Positions 56,789 through 64,000 of a DNA stretch of 64,000 nucleotides are shown one piece after another. The notes beneath the pieces were generated by a model. The model was not told the origin of the DNA and made no database searches. It saw only the letters and a list, made by a program, of their open reading frames with translations. A program made the translations under genes and the position numbers. Source of the stretch: Peteryoungia aggregata LMG 23059 (GTDB taxonomy: Bacteria > Pseudomonadota > Alphaproteobacteria > Rhizobiales > Rhizobiaceae); contig NZ_JAUSUW010000004.1 of NCBI RefSeq assembly GCF_030814435.1, positions 186,001 to 250,000 of the forward strand, read 5' to 3'. Positions within the stretch are counted from its first letter, which is position 1; each line of letters starts with the position of its first letter.

Positions 56789-57775
56789 ATGACCATTCTG
56801 AAGAGCATGACTCGCCGCGCCCTGATGGGGATCGCCGGCGCTGCAATGATGACATCGATGATGCCGGCCGCGTCCTTCGCCCAGGACGTAACCATTCCGA
56901 TCATCGTCAAGGACACCACGTCCTTCTACTGGCAGATCGTGCTCGCCGGCGCCCGCCAGGCCGGCAAGGACCTCGGCGTGAGCGTGCCGGAACTCGGCGC
57001 TCAGTCCGAATCCGACATCAACGGCCAGATCAGCATTCTCGAGAACGCTGTTGCCGGTGCCCCCGCCGCCGTCGTCATCTCGCCGACCGAGTTCAAGGCA
57101 CTCGGCAAGCCGATCGACGAAGCCGCCAAGGCGGTTCCGATCATCGGCATCGACTCCGGTGCCGACTCCAAGGCCTTCACCTCGTTCCTGACCACCGACA
57201 ACGTCCAGGGTGGCCGTATCGCAGCTGACGGCCTCGCAGCCGCCATCAAGGCAGCGACCGGCAAGGAAGAAGGCGAAGTCGCCATCATCACCAGCCTGCC
57301 CGGCGTCGGTTCGCTCGACCAGCGCCGCGAAGGCTTCCTCGACCAGATGAAGACGAAGTATCCGGGCATCACCGTGACCGTCGACCGCTTCGCCGATGGC
57401 CAGGCCACGACCGGCCTCAACATGATGACCGACCTGATCACCGCCAACCCGAACATCGTTGGCGTCTTCGCTTCGAACCTGATCATGGCGCAGGGCGTTG
57501 GCCAGGCGATCGCCGAAAACAAGCTCGGCGACAAGATCAAGGTGATCGGCTTCGACTCGGATGAGAAGACCGTCGGCTTCCTCAAGGAAGGCGTACTTGC
57601 CGGCCTCGTCGTCCAGGATCCGTACCGCATGGGCTACGACGGCGTGAAGACCGCACTCGCCGTCTCCAAGGGCGAGAAGGTCGAGACCTTCGTCGATACC
57701 GGTGCAAACCTAGTGACCCAGGCCAACATGGCCGACCCGAAGATCGATGCTCTTCTGAACCCGAAGGTCAACTGA
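56789..57775 (+). CDS. CUT2 sugar ABC transporter substrate-binding protein
   Basis: 328 residues. The N-terminal signal contains TRRALMG, so it may be a Tat-type leader, followed by MMTSMMPAASFA with cleavage before QDVTIP. The mature part is a RbsB/periplasmic-binding-type I fold (VVISPTEFKALGKPIDEA, GIDSGADSKAFTSFLTTDN, AIITSLPGVGSLDQRREGF, GVFASNLIMAQGVGQAI). Monosaccharide binding is expected. Context with FucU and the aldose dehydrogenase suggests L-galactose or L-fucose. Start ATG at 56789 follows GAGAGGAG. Confidence 0.92.
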   Translation: MTILKSMTRRALMGIAGAAMMTSMMPAASFAQDVTIPIIVKDTTSFYWQIVLAGARQAGKDLGVSVPELGAQSESDINGQISILENAVAGAPAAVVISPTEFKALGKPIDEAAKAVPIIGIDSGADSKAFTSFLTTDNVQGGRIAADGLAAAIKAATGKEEGEVAIITSLPGVGSLDQRREGFLDQMKTKYPGITVTVDRFADGQATTGLNMMTDLITANPNIVGVFASNLIMAQGVGQAIAENKLGDKIKVIGFDSDEKTVGFLKEGVLAGLVVQDPYRMGYDGVKTALAVSKGEKVETFVDTGANLVTQANMADPKIDALLNPKVN

Positions 57776-57875
57776 TCGAGACTTCGGCACGCGCGGCATC
57801 CGTCGCGCGTGCCGGACCGGAAACGGCGGACGCGGGAGGCGGACGCCGATTTCCCTGCGATTTGGGAGGAATGAC

Positions 57876-59429
57876 ATGACTTCGCTGCACGATGTGAGCC
57901 ACCGGCACGACGACGCACCGGAACTGCTGGAGACCGATCGCATCCCGCCGGGAACGCCGATCCTCGAGCTCATCGGCCTGCAGAAGAAGTATGGCGCCGT
58001 CGAGGCCCTGAAGCCCGCGACAGTCGCGTTCCTCGCAGGTGAAATCCACGCCATCGTCGGCGAAAACGGCGCCGGCAAATCCACGCTCATCAAGCTTCTG
58101 ACCGGCGTCATTCCGCGCACATCGGGCGAGATCCGCTGGTGCGGCAAGCCGGTTGCACTCGCCACGCCGAACGAGGCGATCCAGCGCGGCATCAATGCCG
58201 TGCATCAGGAAGTCGTCCTCTGCCCGCATCTTTCGGTCGCGGCCAATATGTTTCTCGGCGACGAGATGTCGTCGGGCGGCATCATGCGCCAGCGCGCCAT
58301 GACCACGGCTGCGCAGAACGTCCTCGACGACCTCGGCTTCAATTTGCCCGCCGGCGAAATTCTCGCCAACCTCACGATCGGCCAGCAGCAGCTGATCGCC
58401 ACCGCCAAAGCCGCGATGCGCGGTATCCGTTTTATAATCTTCGACGAACCGACGGCCTATCTGACGCGCCAGGAATCCGCCCAGCTCTTCCGCCTCATCC
58501 GCCGCCTGCAGTCCGAAGGCGTAACCATCGTCTATATCAGCCACCGCATGGAAGAGGTCTTCGAACTGGCGGACCGCGTCTCGGTCCTGCGCGACGGCAC
58601 CCATGTCGGCACCCGCCTGATCGGCGAGACCAATGACGCCGAACTCATCTCGCTGATGATCAACCGTTCGATCGAGCAGATCTACCACAAGGAAAAGCTG
58701 CCGATCGGTGCCACCATCCTTGAGGCTAAGGGCCTTTCCGGCCCAGGTTTCTCGGATGTCTCGCTTTCGGTGCGCTCAGGCGAAATCGTCGGCCTTTACG
58801 GCCTGATCGGTGCCGGTCGCAGCGAATTTGCGCTCGGCCTCTATGGCCGCCACAAATTGACGGCAGGCGAAGTCTTCTGGGACGGCAAGAAGGTCGTCAT
58901 CGACACAGAGCGCAAGGCCATGGACCTCGGCATCGCACTCGCCCCCGAAAGCCGACGCGACCAGGGCCTCTGCCTCAACCTGCCGATCGGCCTCAACATC
59001 AACCTGCCGGTCTTCGCACGCCTCAGCCGTGGCCTCACCATCAGCCCGAAGCTGGAAGCCGGAAACGCCGACAAGCAGATCAACGATCTGAAGATCAAGA
59101 CGCCTACAAGGGCGGTGCTCGCCTCGGCCATGTCCGGCGGCAACCAGCAGAAGATCGTCATCGGCAAGTGGCTGAGCCATGGCGCAAGGCTCTTCATCTT
59201 CGACGAGCCGACCGTCGGCGTCGACGTCGGCACCAAGGCCGAGATCTACAGGCTCTTCGCGGAACTCCTGAAGCAGGGCGCCGGCATCATCCTGATCTCG
59301 TCATACCTGCCGGAGGTCTATGAGCTATCGGACCGCCTGCATGTCTTCCGTCAGGGAAAACTGGTGGCGAGTCATGATTATCGAACCGCATCGCATGAAG
59401 ACGTGCTGACCGAGGCGATCGGCGTCTGA
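57876..59429 (+). CDS. CUT2 sugar ABC transporter ATP-binding protein (two NBDs)
   Basis: 517 residues with two nucleotide-binding domains, as in RbsA/MglA. First NBD: Walker A GENGAGKST, Walker B FIIFDEPTAYL, switch ISHRMEEV. Second NBD has the degenerate GLIGAGRSE P-loop normal for this class, signature MSGGNQQK and Walker B FIFDEPTVGVD. A 30-residue polar N-terminal extension precedes the first NBD. It couples ATP hydrolysis to uptake through the permease that follows by 50 bases. Confidence 0.94.
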   Translation: MTSLHDVSHRHDDAPELLETDRIPPGTPILELIGLQKKYGAVEALKPATVAFLAGEIHAIVGENGAGKSTLIKLLTGVIPRTSGEIRWCGKPVALATPNEAIQRGINAVHQEVVLCPHLSVAANMFLGDEMSSGGIMRQRAMTTAAQNVLDDLGFNLPAGEILANLTIGQQQLIATAKAAMRGIRFIIFDEPTAYLTRQESAQLFRLIRRLQSEGVTIVYISHRMEEVFELADRVSVLRDGTHVGTRLIGETNDAELISLMINRSIEQIYHKEKLPIGATILEAKGLSGPGFSDVSLSVRSGEIVGLYGLIGAGRSEFALGLYGRHKLTAGEVFWDGKKVVIDTERKAMDLGIALAPESRRDQGLCLNLPIGLNINLPVFARLSRGLTISPKLEAGNADKQINDLKIKTPTRAVLASAMSGGNQQKIVIGKWLSHGARLFIFDEPTVGVDVGTKAEIYRLFAELLKQGAGIILISSYLPEVYELSDRLHVFRQGKLVASHDYRTASHEDVLTEAIGV

Positions 59430-59479
59430 GACGTGATCCCCGCAAACAACGACATGAAAAGACGACTGGGAGGACAAAG

Positions 59480-60451
59480 ATGAGCACCGACACCACCGAG
59501 ACCAAGGTCGCACCGAAGAGGGGCATGAGCATCCTCTTCAGCCTCACGCTGCTCGGCCTCCTGCTCTTCCTCTGGCTGCTCCTTGGCTTTGCCACCAACA
59601 GCTTCTGGACGCCCAACAACATCAGCAACCTGCTGCGTCAGGGTGCGATGACGGCGATCCTCGCCGTCGGTCAGACCTTCGTCATCATCACTGCCGGCAT
59701 CGATCTCTCGGTTGGCGCTGTCGTCGGTTTCGCCAGCGTCATCCTCGCTTGGCTGCTGGCAGCAGGCCTGCCCGTCTGGCTGGCGATTGTCCTCACCCTC
59801 CTGATGGGTGTCGCCATCGGCATGTTCCACGCCTTTGGCATCGTGCGCATGGGGCTTCCGGCCTTCATCATCACGCTCGCAACGCTGACTTCGCTGCGCG
59901 GCATCGGCCTTTTGATCACCAATGGTTCGACGATCTCGATCTCCAACGAAGCCTTCACCAACTTCGCCCGTGCAGACTTCCTCGGTGTGCCCAGCCTCTT
60001 CTGGATGGTTATCGTGGTCGCCGCTCCCGCCTATGTCTTCCTGCATTTGAGCCGCTGGGGTCGCTATCTCTTCGCGGTCGGATCCAACAGCGAGGCGGCG
60101 CGTCTCTCCGGCGTCAACGTCAACCGCACGATCTACATGGCCTATATCCTGTCCTCGACCTGTGCGGCCTTTGTCGGCATCCTGCTTGCCTCGCGTATCG
60201 GGATAGGTAATGCCACCCAGGCCGAAGGCTGGGAACTGCAGGCAATCGCCTCCTCGGTCATCGGCGGCACAAGCCTGTTCGGCGCCGTCGGTTCGGTCCA
60301 GGGCCCGCTGCTCGGCGCCTTCATCCTGGCGACGATCAACAACGGCGCCAACCTGATGAACGTCAACTCGTTCTGGCAGCGCATCATCACAGGTGCCCTG
60401 ATCATCCTGATCGTCTATTTCGACCAGCTTCGCCGCCGCGGCAGCCGCTGA
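59480..60451 (+). CDS. CUT2 sugar ABC transporter permease (RbsC-like)
   Basis: 323 residues with about nine to ten membrane helices. TFVIITAGIDLSVGAVVG is the RbsC signature, with GSNSEAARLSGVNVNRTIYMAYI as the cytoplasmic loop that contacts the ATPase. Last gene of the transporter operon, followed by a strong intrinsic terminator at 60465-60496 that separates it from the zinc alcohol dehydrogenase gene. Confidence 0.94.
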   Translation: MSTDTTETKVAPKRGMSILFSLTLLGLLLFLWLLLGFATNSFWTPNNISNLLRQGAMTAILAVGQTFVIITAGIDLSVGAVVGFASVILAWLLAAGLPVWLAIVLTLLMGVAIGMFHAFGIVRMGLPAFIITLATLTSLRGIGLLITNGSTISISNEAFTNFARADFLGVPSLFWMVIVVAAPAYVFLHLSRWGRYLFAVGSNSEAARLSGVNVNRTIYMAYILSSTCAAFVGILLASRIGIGNATQAEGWELQAIASSVIGGTSLFGAVGSVQGPLLGAFILATINNGANLMNVNSFWQRIITGALIILIVYFDQLRRRGSR

Positions 60452-60464
60452 GATTTCCCAAGGT

Positions 60465-60496
60465 GGGGGTGCCGCGAATGGCATCCCCTTTTTTTT
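60465..60496 (+). terminator. Intrinsic terminator between the ABC operon and the zinc dehydrogenase
   Basis: GGGGGTGCC (60465-60473), GCGAAT loop, GGCATCCCC (60480-60488) with one G-U pair, then eight T residues (60489-60496). Confidence 0.85.
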
Positions 60497-60531
60497 CGTC
60501 AAACCTTGCCGGGCAGCCGAAAGGAATAAGC

Positions 60532-61548
60532 ATGAAGGCCGCATTGTGTGTCGAACCGGGCCGTCTCGAGATCGTCGATCGCGATCCGCCGCCGTGTCCA
60601 AAATCAGGCGAAGCCCGCATCGCGATCAGCCATGTCGGCATCTGCGGGACCGACTATCATATCTTCGAAGGCAAGCACCCCTTCTTGGAATACCCGCGCG
60701 TCATGGGCCATGAGATCTCGGCGACCGTCGTCGAGGCGGGTGATGGCGTCGACTTGGGTGCCGGCACGAAGGTGATCGTCAATCCCTATATCGCCTGCGG
60801 CACCTGCATCGCCTGCCGCAAAGACAAGCCAAACTGCTGCACGAATATTCGCGTGCTCGGTGTCCATACCGATGGGGCAATGTGCGAGGAGATCACGGTC
60901 CCTGCCATCAACCTTTATCCCGCTGACGACCTGTCCCCGGAAGCCGCAGCCACCGTCGAATTTCTGGCCATCGGCGCGCACGCCGTCCGTCGCTCCATGG
61001 TGCCCTCGGGATCGAGAGCACTGGTCATCGGCGCAGGCCCGATCGGGCTTGGCACGGCGATCTTCGCGCGCATTGCCGGACATGATGTAAGCCTGCTCGA
61101 CACCAGCAGCGAGCGCCTGTCGATGGCAGCCGATCGCCTGGGCTTCACATCAGGGCTGATCGCCGATGACAGCCTTGAGTCTGCGGTCGCGAACTTGACC
61201 GGGGGAGACGGCTTCGACGTGGTCTTCGACGCCACCGGCTATCGCCCCTCGATGGAACGCGCCTTTCGCTTCGTCGCCCATGGCGGAAGCCTGGTGCTCG
61301 TCAGTGTGGTAAAGGAGGACATCACCTTCTCCGACCCCGAATTCCACAAGCGCGAGATGATGCTGATCGGCAGCCGCAACGCGACCCGCGTCGACTTCGA
61401 TCATGTCCGCAAATCGATCGCCGATGGCCTCGTACCGATCGACCAGCTGATCACCCATCGCACGACCCTGGCAGATCTCGCCACGGATCTGCCGCGCTGG
61501 GCGCGCGAGAAATCCGGCCTGATCAAGGCACTCATCCAGATCGGCTGA
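60532..61548 (+). CDS. Zinc-dependent alcohol dehydrogenase, probable L-galactonate 5-dehydrogenase
   Basis: 338-residue medium-chain dehydrogenase. Catalytic zinc residues Cys38 (GICGTD) and His60-Glu61 (GHE), structural zinc Cys89, Cys92, Cys95 and Cys103, and Rossmann motif GAGPIG. This is the LgoD/SorD-like branch of sugar-acid or polyol dehydrogenases. With UxaB- and UxaA-like genes in the cluster, oxidation of L-galactonate to D-tagaturonate is the best-fitting role (E. coli LgoD reaction), which is inference. ATG at 60532 follows AAAGGA. The 35-base gap after the terminator leaves little room for its own promoter, so it is probably read through. Confidence 0.85.
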   Translation: MKAALCVEPGRLEIVDRDPPPCPKSGEARIAISHVGICGTDYHIFEGKHPFLEYPRVMGHEISATVVEAGDGVDLGAGTKVIVNPYIACGTCIACRKDKPNCCTNIRVLGVHTDGAMCEEITVPAINLYPADDLSPEAAATVEFLAIGAHAVRRSMVPSGSRALVIGAGPIGLGTAIFARIAGHDVSLLDTSSERLSMAADRLGFTSGLIADDSLESAVANLTGGDGFDVVFDATGYRPSMERAFRFVAHGGSLVLVSVVKEDITFSDPEFHKREMMLIGSRNATRVDFDHVRKSIADGLVPIDQLITHRTTLADLATDLPRWAREKSGLIKALIQIG

Positions 61549-61557
61549 TAGCCGAGA

Positions 61558-61594
61558 CGAAAAAGGCCCGCAGCTCTATCTGCGGGCCTTTTGT
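61558..61594. terminator. Bidirectional terminator between dehydrogenase and hydrolase genes
   Basis: AAAAGGCCCGCA and TGCGGGCCTTTT arms (61561-61592) around an 8-nt loop, with U runs on both strands, serve the two convergent genes. Confidence 0.85.
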
Positions 61595-61611
61595 GTTTCG
61601 TGTGCGTGATA

Positions 61612-62220
61612 TCAGGGCTTCTGCAGGAAGGCGCCGATCGCATCGACCTCGCCTTGCGAAACCTCGTGGCCGCCTTGATGCAGGAAGGTCTCGACCTGAG
61701 CGCCTTGCGCCTCGAAATAGGCCGTCAGCCGCTCGGTCAGCGGCAGCGGGCAGATTGGATCCCGCTGGCCGGCAGTCACGAGCACCGCGACATCCGAAAG
61801 CCCCGGCTGTGCCGGCGGATCGAATGGGATCAGCGGATGCATGAGGATCACGCGGTCGAAGAGATCAGGCGCCTCGACCAGGACCGAAGCCAAGATATTG
61901 GCGCCATTCGAATAACCGAGCCCGTAGATAGGTCGACCCGGGTTCTTCTCCCTGTGCGCGCGGATGAAACCCGCCATCTGGACCGTCCTCTGGGCGAGAT
62001 CGGCCATGTCATAGACGCCTTCGCCGGTGCGCTTAAAGAAGCGCGCAGCCCCGTATTCCGAGACGTCCCCGCGCGGCGAGACGATCCCGGCCTCGGGCAG
62101 GATCCGGTTCACGAGCCCGGGAAACTGATGCTCGTCGCCGCCGGTGCCATGAAAGGTGAAGACCAGCGGTGCGGCACCCTGCGGTGCCTGGTAGAGGTGG
62201 ATGTAGCTATCGATTGCCAT
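61612..62220 (-). CDS. Alpha/beta hydrolase, MhqD/YpfH-like carboxylesterase
   Basis: 202 residues. Triad Ser104 (GLGYSNGA), Asp154 (GQRDPICP) and His185 (GGHEVS); oxyanion HGTGGDEHQF near residue 24-33. It is the short carboxylesterase type that in Bacillus (MhqD) is co-regulated with a ring-cleaving dioxygenase (MhqO) in resistance to hydroquinones and catechols. The upstream neighbour here is just such a dioxygenase. Start ATG at 62220 (MAIDSYIH). A 55-base gap links the two genes in one operon. Confidence 0.87.
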   Translation of the reverse strand: MAIDSYIHLYQAPQGAAPLVFTFHGTGGDEHQFPGLVNRILPEAGIVSPRGDVSEYGAARFFKRTGEGVYDMADLAQRTVQMAGFIRAHREKNPGRPIYGLGYSNGANILASVLVEAPDLFDRVILMHPLIPFDPPAQPGLSDVAVLVTAGQRDPICPLPLTERLTAYFEAQGAQVETFLHQGGHEVSQGEVDAIGAFLQKP

Positions 62221-62275
62221 GATGCTTTCCTCCGCACGAGGGACGACGCCGTCAGGCATCGCCCCCTCTCTGCGA

Positions 62276-63208
62276 TTAGTCCTTGATCGGGGTCAGATGG
62301 GCTTCGATCTGCGAGCGATACTGCTGGTAGCGGGTCGGCAGCTTCAGTGCCTCACCGAGATGAGCCGTATCTTCGTCCCGGTTGAAGCCCGGTTCGTTCG
62401 TGGCGATCTCGAACAACACGCCACCCGGCGTGCGGAAATAGATCGCCCAGAAGTAGTCACGGTCGATGACCGGCGTGACCTGGTAACCCGTATCGAGCAG
62501 CGCCTTGCGCACCTCGAGCTGGGCGGCGCGGTCTTCCACGGCAAAGGCGACGTGGTGGACCGAACCGGCACCCTGCTGAGCGTGCGAGGCACCCGGCAGA
62601 ACTTCGAGATCGATATAGTCGGCACCATTGCCGCCGGGGACTGCGTAACGCACGAAGTCGCCCTGTTTGTCGACCGGCTGATAACCCATGAACTTCAGGA
62701 GTTCACCCGTGGCACCTTCGTCGCGCAGCCGCATGGTCACGCCCCGGAAGCCATGAATGCCTTCGGAGACACCGACCGGACCACCAGCAAAGGGCACGCG
62801 GCTGTCGCCATCGACTTCAGCAAGTGCGAAGCCGTCACCATCAGGGCCGGCAAAACGCAGGCGGTCTTCACCGAAGAGCGAATAGGAGCCGAGCTCCTTG
62901 ACGCCTTGCTTAGACAGGCGCTCCTGCCAGAAACCGAGTGTACCCTTCGGCACGGAGAACACGGTCTCGGAGACTTCGCCGGCACCGCGACCACCCTTGC
63001 CCATATTGGCAAACGGGAAGTAGGTCATGACCGATCCGGCATTGCCGACTTCGTCGCCGTAGTAGAGGTGGTAGACATCGGGAGCGTCGAAGTTGACAGT
63101 CTTCTTGACCCGGCGAAGGCCGAGGGTCTTCGTGAAGAAATCGTTGTTTTCCTGGGCATCCGCAGCCATCGAGGTAACGTGATGCAGGCCTTTGATCTGG
63201 GTAAGCAT
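62276..63208 (-). CDS. VOC-family ring-cleaving dioxygenase (MhqO-like)
   Basis: 310 residues in two vicinal-oxygen-chelate modules. Metal-site motifs are KGLHHVTSMA (His9 region) in the first, and SVHHVAFAV with RTPGGVLFEIATNEPGF in the second. The LKLPTRYQQYRSQIEAHLTPI C-terminus is also typical. Relatives open hydroquinone- or catechol-type rings and protect from quinones. Divergent from a LysR regulator with a dyad-rich 123-bp gap, so it is likely LysR-controlled. Confidence 0.88.
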   Translation of the reverse strand: MLTQIKGLHHVTSMAADAQENNDFFTKTLGLRRVKKTVNFDAPDVYHLYYGDEVGNAGSVMTYFPFANMGKGGRGAGEVSETVFSVPKGTLGFWQERLSKQGVKELGSYSLFGEDRLRFAGPDGDGFALAEVDGDSRVPFAGGPVGVSEGIHGFRGVTMRLRDEGATGELLKFMGYQPVDKQGDFVRYAVPGGNGADYIDLEVLPGASHAQQGAGSVHHVAFAVEDRAAQLEVRKALLDTGYQVTPVIDRDYFWAIYFRTPGGVLFEIATNEPGFNRDEDTAHLGEALKLPTRYQQYRSQIEAHLTPIKD

Positions 63209-63281
63209 GGCTCTGATCCTTTCCCGGCACTCGCGCCGGTCTTGTTCTGTTGAACGGAATATGGGCCATAGCTTTCCCCAA

Positions 63282-63315
63282 GTGAACAGTTGTAATATTG
63301 TGGATATTATTTCAC
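63282..63315. promoter_or_regulatory. LysR-type operator between the dioxygenase and LysR genes
   Basis: GTGAA (63282-63286) and TTCAC (63311-63315) flank a tight dyad TAATAT-TGTGG-ATATTA (63293-63309), which contains the T-N11-A core expected of LysR sites. Confidence 0.5.
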
Positions 63316-63331
63316 TGGGAGCAATAATCAG

Positions 63332-64000
63332 ATGGGCGAGCTCGAAGCGATCCGTACTTTTCTGACCGTTGCCGACCAGAGCAGTTTCAGCGCCGCCGCG
63401 CGCCTCCTCGGCATGACACCCGCCTCGGTCACCCGCACGGTTTCAGGCCTCGAAGATGAACTCGGGGTCCAGCTTCTGTTGCGCACGACGCGCAAGGTAT
63501 CGCTAACGTCAGCGGGAGCCGCTTACGCAGCGCGTGTCGCACCGCTCGTCGAAGGCCTGGCCCGGGCAACGGAAGAAACACGGGATCTGCAGAAGGTGAC
63601 CGCCGGTTCGCTGCGGGTCTCGGCTCCGATGTCGCTCGGCATGAAGGTGCTTCCATCAGTGCTGTCGCAGTTCTCCATCATCCACCCGCGCACCAGCGTC
63701 GCAATCGAACTCTCCGATCGCTTCGTCGACATCGTCCAGGAAAACTACGACCTCGCGATCCGCATTTCGGGCCCGCCGACAGACAAATCGACGATCTGGC
63801 GCAAGATACGCCCCGTCCCCCGCCTGCTGGTCGCATCACCGTCATTCCTGGAGCGTTACGGCACTCCCAAGCTGCCGGAGGACCTGACAAACCTCGAATG
63901 CCTGAGCTATCACGACCAATCGAAAACAGAGACCTGGGAGCTGAGCAAGCCCGGACAGACACGCACTGTCGAGGCGAAAGGCCGCTTCTCGATCAATAAC
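63332..64000 (+). CDS. LysR family transcriptional regulator (3' end outside window)
   Basis: First 223 residues of a LysR regulator, about 290-300 when complete. The N-terminal helix-turn-helix is AIRTFLTVADQSSFSAAARLLGMTPASVTRTVSGLEDELG (about residues 6-45), followed by LLLRTTRKVSLTSAG and the start of the effector-binding domain (GSLRVSAPMSLGMKVLPSVLSQF). ATG at 63332 has GGGAG upstream. Divergent from the dioxygenase-hydrolase pair, which it probably activates or represses in response to an aromatic or quinone. Confidence 0.93.
   Translation, partial: MGELEAIRTFLTVADQSSFSAAARLLGMTPASVTRTVSGLEDELGVQLLLRTTRKVSLTSAGAAYAARVAPLVEGLARATEETRDLQKVTAGSLRVSAPMSLGMKVLPSVLSQFSIIHPRTSVAIELSDRFVDIVQENYDLAIRISGPPTDKSTIWRKIRPVPRLLVASPSFLERYGTPKLPEDLTNLECLSYHDQSKTETWELSKPGQTRTVEAKGRFSINN

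Overview
The window reads as a chromosomal segment of an alphaproteobacterium of the Rhizobiaceae (Rhizobium/Agrobacterium/Ensifer group). The evidence is the gene content: CarD, FdxA, PhbAB with PhaR, an NdvB/ChvB cyclic beta-1,2-glucan synthase and an NdvA/ChvA exporter separated by pyruvate carboxylase and an ExpR-type LuxR regulator. High GC, GANTC methylation sites and promoters of the alphaproteobacterial general-stress type (GGAAC-N18/19-TT) agree with this. The species cannot be fixed from the sequence alone.

Layout. 1-6.5 kb: housekeeping genes (3' part of typA, carD, fdxA, an S4 RNA-binding protein, a Suv3-like helicase with a disordered basic tail). 6.7-8.6 kb: a probable general-stress module (alpha/beta hydrolase, DUF3309 peptide, glycine-zipper lipoprotein) with two EcfG/RpoE2-type promoters and a duplicated 60-bp intergenic element. 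9-12.3 kb: polyhydroxybutyrate genes phbA-phbB with divergent phaR. 12.4-19.1 kb: rpmF, a GST, mtgA, ispA, a HisC-like aminotransferase, a LysE exporter, an OmpA-type lipoprotein, ispG. 19.4-23.6 kb: MFS and DMT transporters, an M20 amidohydrolase and its probable TetR regulator. 23.9-38.8 kb: the cyclic glucan locus (ndvB, pyc, expR-like, ndvA). 38.9-42 kb: an iron-sulfur cryptochrome/photolyase coupled to an SDR, and a nucleotide pyrophosphatase/phosphodiesterase-like protein.

42-51.3 kb is a galactoside island. A CUT1 ABC transporter, a GH36 alpha-galactosidase and a GH42 beta-galactosidase form one tightly overlapped operon, with a divergent AraC regulator. 51.4-61.5 kb is a second sugar island: a mannitol-dehydrogenase-family reductase, a GntR regulator with two winged helices, a UxaA-family dehydratase, an aldose 1-dehydrogenase, a FucU mutarotase, a CUT2 ABC transporter and a zinc alcohol dehydrogenase. 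Read together, these enzymes fit a complete route from L-galactose (or a related L-sugar) through L-galactonate, D-tagaturonate and D-altronate to 2-keto-3-deoxy-gluconate. A shared TTTATCGATAAA-like operator occurs at both promoters of that island. This pathway assignment is inference and is the most interesting reading of the window.

The end of the window holds an MhqD/MhqO-like pair (hydrolase and ring-cleaving dioxygenase of the VOC fold) divergent from a LysR regulator that runs off the edge. No tRNA, rRNA, CRISPR array, insertion sequence or phage gene was seen.
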